6,294 bases of DNA, from positions 1 to 6,294 of the forward strand of contig JAFNJA010000118.1 of the NCBI GenBank assembly GCA_017601265.1. The letters run 5' to 3'. The stretch is from Candidatus Brockarchaeota archaeon. Lineage in GTDB: Archaea; Thermoproteota; EX4484-205; DTQO01. The position numbers were made by a program, and so were the translations under genes. Shown in pieces: positions 5,259-6,294 of the stretch. The notes beneath the pieces were generated by a model. The model did not search any database, was not told the origin of the DNA, and was given only the letters and a program-made list of their open reading frames with translations. The first letter of the stretch is position 1. Each line of letters begins with the position of its first letter.

Positions 5259-6294
5259 TTGCGACCTGCTGCCGTATTACTGGCCCTGTGTCTTTCACTA
5301 GTGCTGGTCCCTCTTGGCAAAACGTCTTGCGAGGGCGAGAAGAAGGTTTGCGTCCTGTTATTCTACTCTCCGACCTGCAAACTCTGCCATGACGTCGACG
5401 AGGCCCTCAGATCCCTTGAATCTCGATTCGCGAAGATCGAAGCTTACAGGCTCAGCATCCTGGACTATGAAAACATGATGTTGAAGGAAAGGCTTGAGGA
5501 ATCTCTGAACATACCTCAAGAGAGGCGCGGTCTTATTCCAGTGGTATACGTCGGTGGGCAACTCCTGATCGGCAAGAATGAAATAATGGAAAATCTAGAA
5601 AGCATGATCGTGACTTTGGAGGACTCGCCGTGCCAACTGGATGCGCTTTTAGGAGGCGAAGTGCAGAGCGCGATGAAAAGGATCGAATCTTTCACGATCT
5701 CGGCAGTGATGGGTGCCGCCCTTGTAGACGGCCTTAATCCATGCTCGCTTTCGACGTTGATTCTGCTTCTGGCCTTGCTCGCCTCCTCCAGGGGTAGGAG
5801 AAGCATGCTGTTATCCGGAATGCTCTTCGTGCTGGGCGTCTTCGTCGCGTACACTCTCTTGGGGTTCGGCTTGATCATGGCCGTTGTGGTTTTCGGATGG
5901 TTCGTACAAAAAATCAGGGGGTTGATCTACATCCTGATTTCAATCGCAACGTTCGTTCTCGGTTCGTTGAACCTCCTTGACTACATCAGGATGCGCAGAG
6001 GCGGCAGCCCAGCCAGCATCATGCTGAAAACTCCTCTGGGCATCAGGCTCAAGATCGAGCATGCGTTGAGATCCCTCGCGGAGAACAGGTACGCTTATCT
6101 TCTATCGCCCCTTGCGGGGTTTATAGTTTCATTCTTCGAGTTCATGTGCACGGGTCAAGTCTACCTTCCAACCATGGTTTACGTTGCCAGTTTTCACCAG
6201 TTTAGGGAAAAAGTCGTAGCCTACCTGTTGATATACAACGCGGTATACGTTGCTCCTTTGTTGGTCGTTCTCTCCGTAAGCTACTTTGCGGCTT
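5259..6294 (+). CDS. exported thioredoxin-like domain fused to CcdA/DsbD-type transmembrane thiol reductase, 3' end missing
   Basis: 345 residues are visible and the gene runs off the right edge. The order is a signal peptide or anchor (about 2-20, MRPAAVLLALCLSLVLVPLG); a thioredoxin/glutaredoxin-like domain with VLLFYSPTCKLC (active-site Cys40 and Cys43) and a cis-Pro in LIPVVYVGG (Pro94); a linker; and a membrane domain from about 145. That domain has the conserved Cys of CcdA-like proteins in DGLNPCS (Cys162) and in FEFMCTGQVYLPT (Cys297), and helices near 162-176, 185-212, 222-240, 283-296 and 320-342. CcdA/DsbD proteins pass electrons from cytoplasmic thioredoxin to extracytoplasmic thiols; here the N-terminal domain would be the external acceptor. 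The frame has no ATG or GTG before the signal peptide: after the TAG at 5157, TTG 5259 is the only usable start and directly precedes a good signal sequence. The ribosome-binding site is weak. Confidence 0.8.
   Translation, partial: MRPAAVLLALCLSLVLVPLGKTSCEGEKKVCVLLFYSPTCKLCHDVDEALRSLESRFAKIEAYRLSILDYENMMLKERLEESLNIPQERRGLIPVVYVGGQLLIGKNEIMENLESMIVTLEDSPCQLDALLGGEVQSAMKRIESFTISAVMGAALVDGLNPCSLSTLILLLALLASSRGRRSMLLSGMLFVLGVFVAYTLLGFGLIMAVVVFGWFVQKIRGLIYILISIATFVLGSLNLLDYIRMRRGGSPASIMLKTPLGIRLKIEHALRSLAENRYAYLLSPLAGFIVSFFEFMCTGQVYLPTMVYVASFHQFREKVVAYLLIYNAVYVAPLLVVLSVSYFAA

Noticed and set aside
5077..5298. Minus-strand open frame of 73 codons.
   Set aside because: No recognisable family, and its first part is antisense to the signal-peptide region of the Trx-CcdA gene.
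5248..5301. ATG at 5248 as the start of the Trx-CcdA gene.
   Set aside because: It is in a different frame and meets a TAG at 5299-5301; using it would require a frameshift, whereas TTG 5259 is in frame and gives a proper signal peptide.

Overview
The window looks like chromosomal DNA of an archaeon, probably an uncultured and possibly thermophilic lineage; I do not name a clade. The clues are indirect: Arg is coded largely by AGG and Ile often by ATA, ribosome-binding sites are weak or absent, two genes appear to start with TTG, and an A/T-rich box A-like element about 25 bp before the nitrilase-family gene suggests a leaderless transcript.

Layout. Two genes read leftward. At the left edge is the start of a GDT1/UPF0016 family cation transporter (1-104, truncated). 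Behind it, in the same direction, lies a TIM-barrel sugar isomerase/epimerase-like protein (288-1076). A 91-bp divergent spacer separates these from four rightward genes: a small two-helix membrane protein (1168-1398), a second TIM-barrel isomerase/epimerase-like protein of a different subfamily (1540-2361), a nitrilase-superfamily protein whose catalytic cysteine position is glycine (2459-3268), and a 14-helix MOP/Wzx-type lipid-linked sugar flippase (3376-4863). A gene-poor stretch of about 395 bp follows. It seems to hold a frameshifted relic of a transposase C-terminus on the minus strand and, further right, a hairpin with a T-tract. The last gene (5259 to the right edge, truncated) encodes an exported thioredoxin-like domain joined to a CcdA/DsbD-type electron-conducting membrane domain.

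How the genes might work together. Two sugar-phosphate isomerase-like barrels and a flippase suggest carbohydrate conversion and surface glycan assembly. The nitrilase-fold protein sits 107 bp before the flippase, which suggests co-expression. These links rest on proximity only. The Trx-CcdA protein would carry reducing equivalents from cytoplasmic thiols to the outside of the membrane and looks independent of the sugar genes.

Main points for a second look: the nitrilase homologue without its nucleophile; a cluster of mutually exclusive stem-loops around a perfect 24-bp palindrome at 1439-1462, just before the second isomerase gene; the transposase relic; and the Trx-CcdA fusion with its domains in the reverse order of DsbD. 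I see no CRISPR array, tRNA, rRNA or intact mobile element, and no convincing new multi-gene system.
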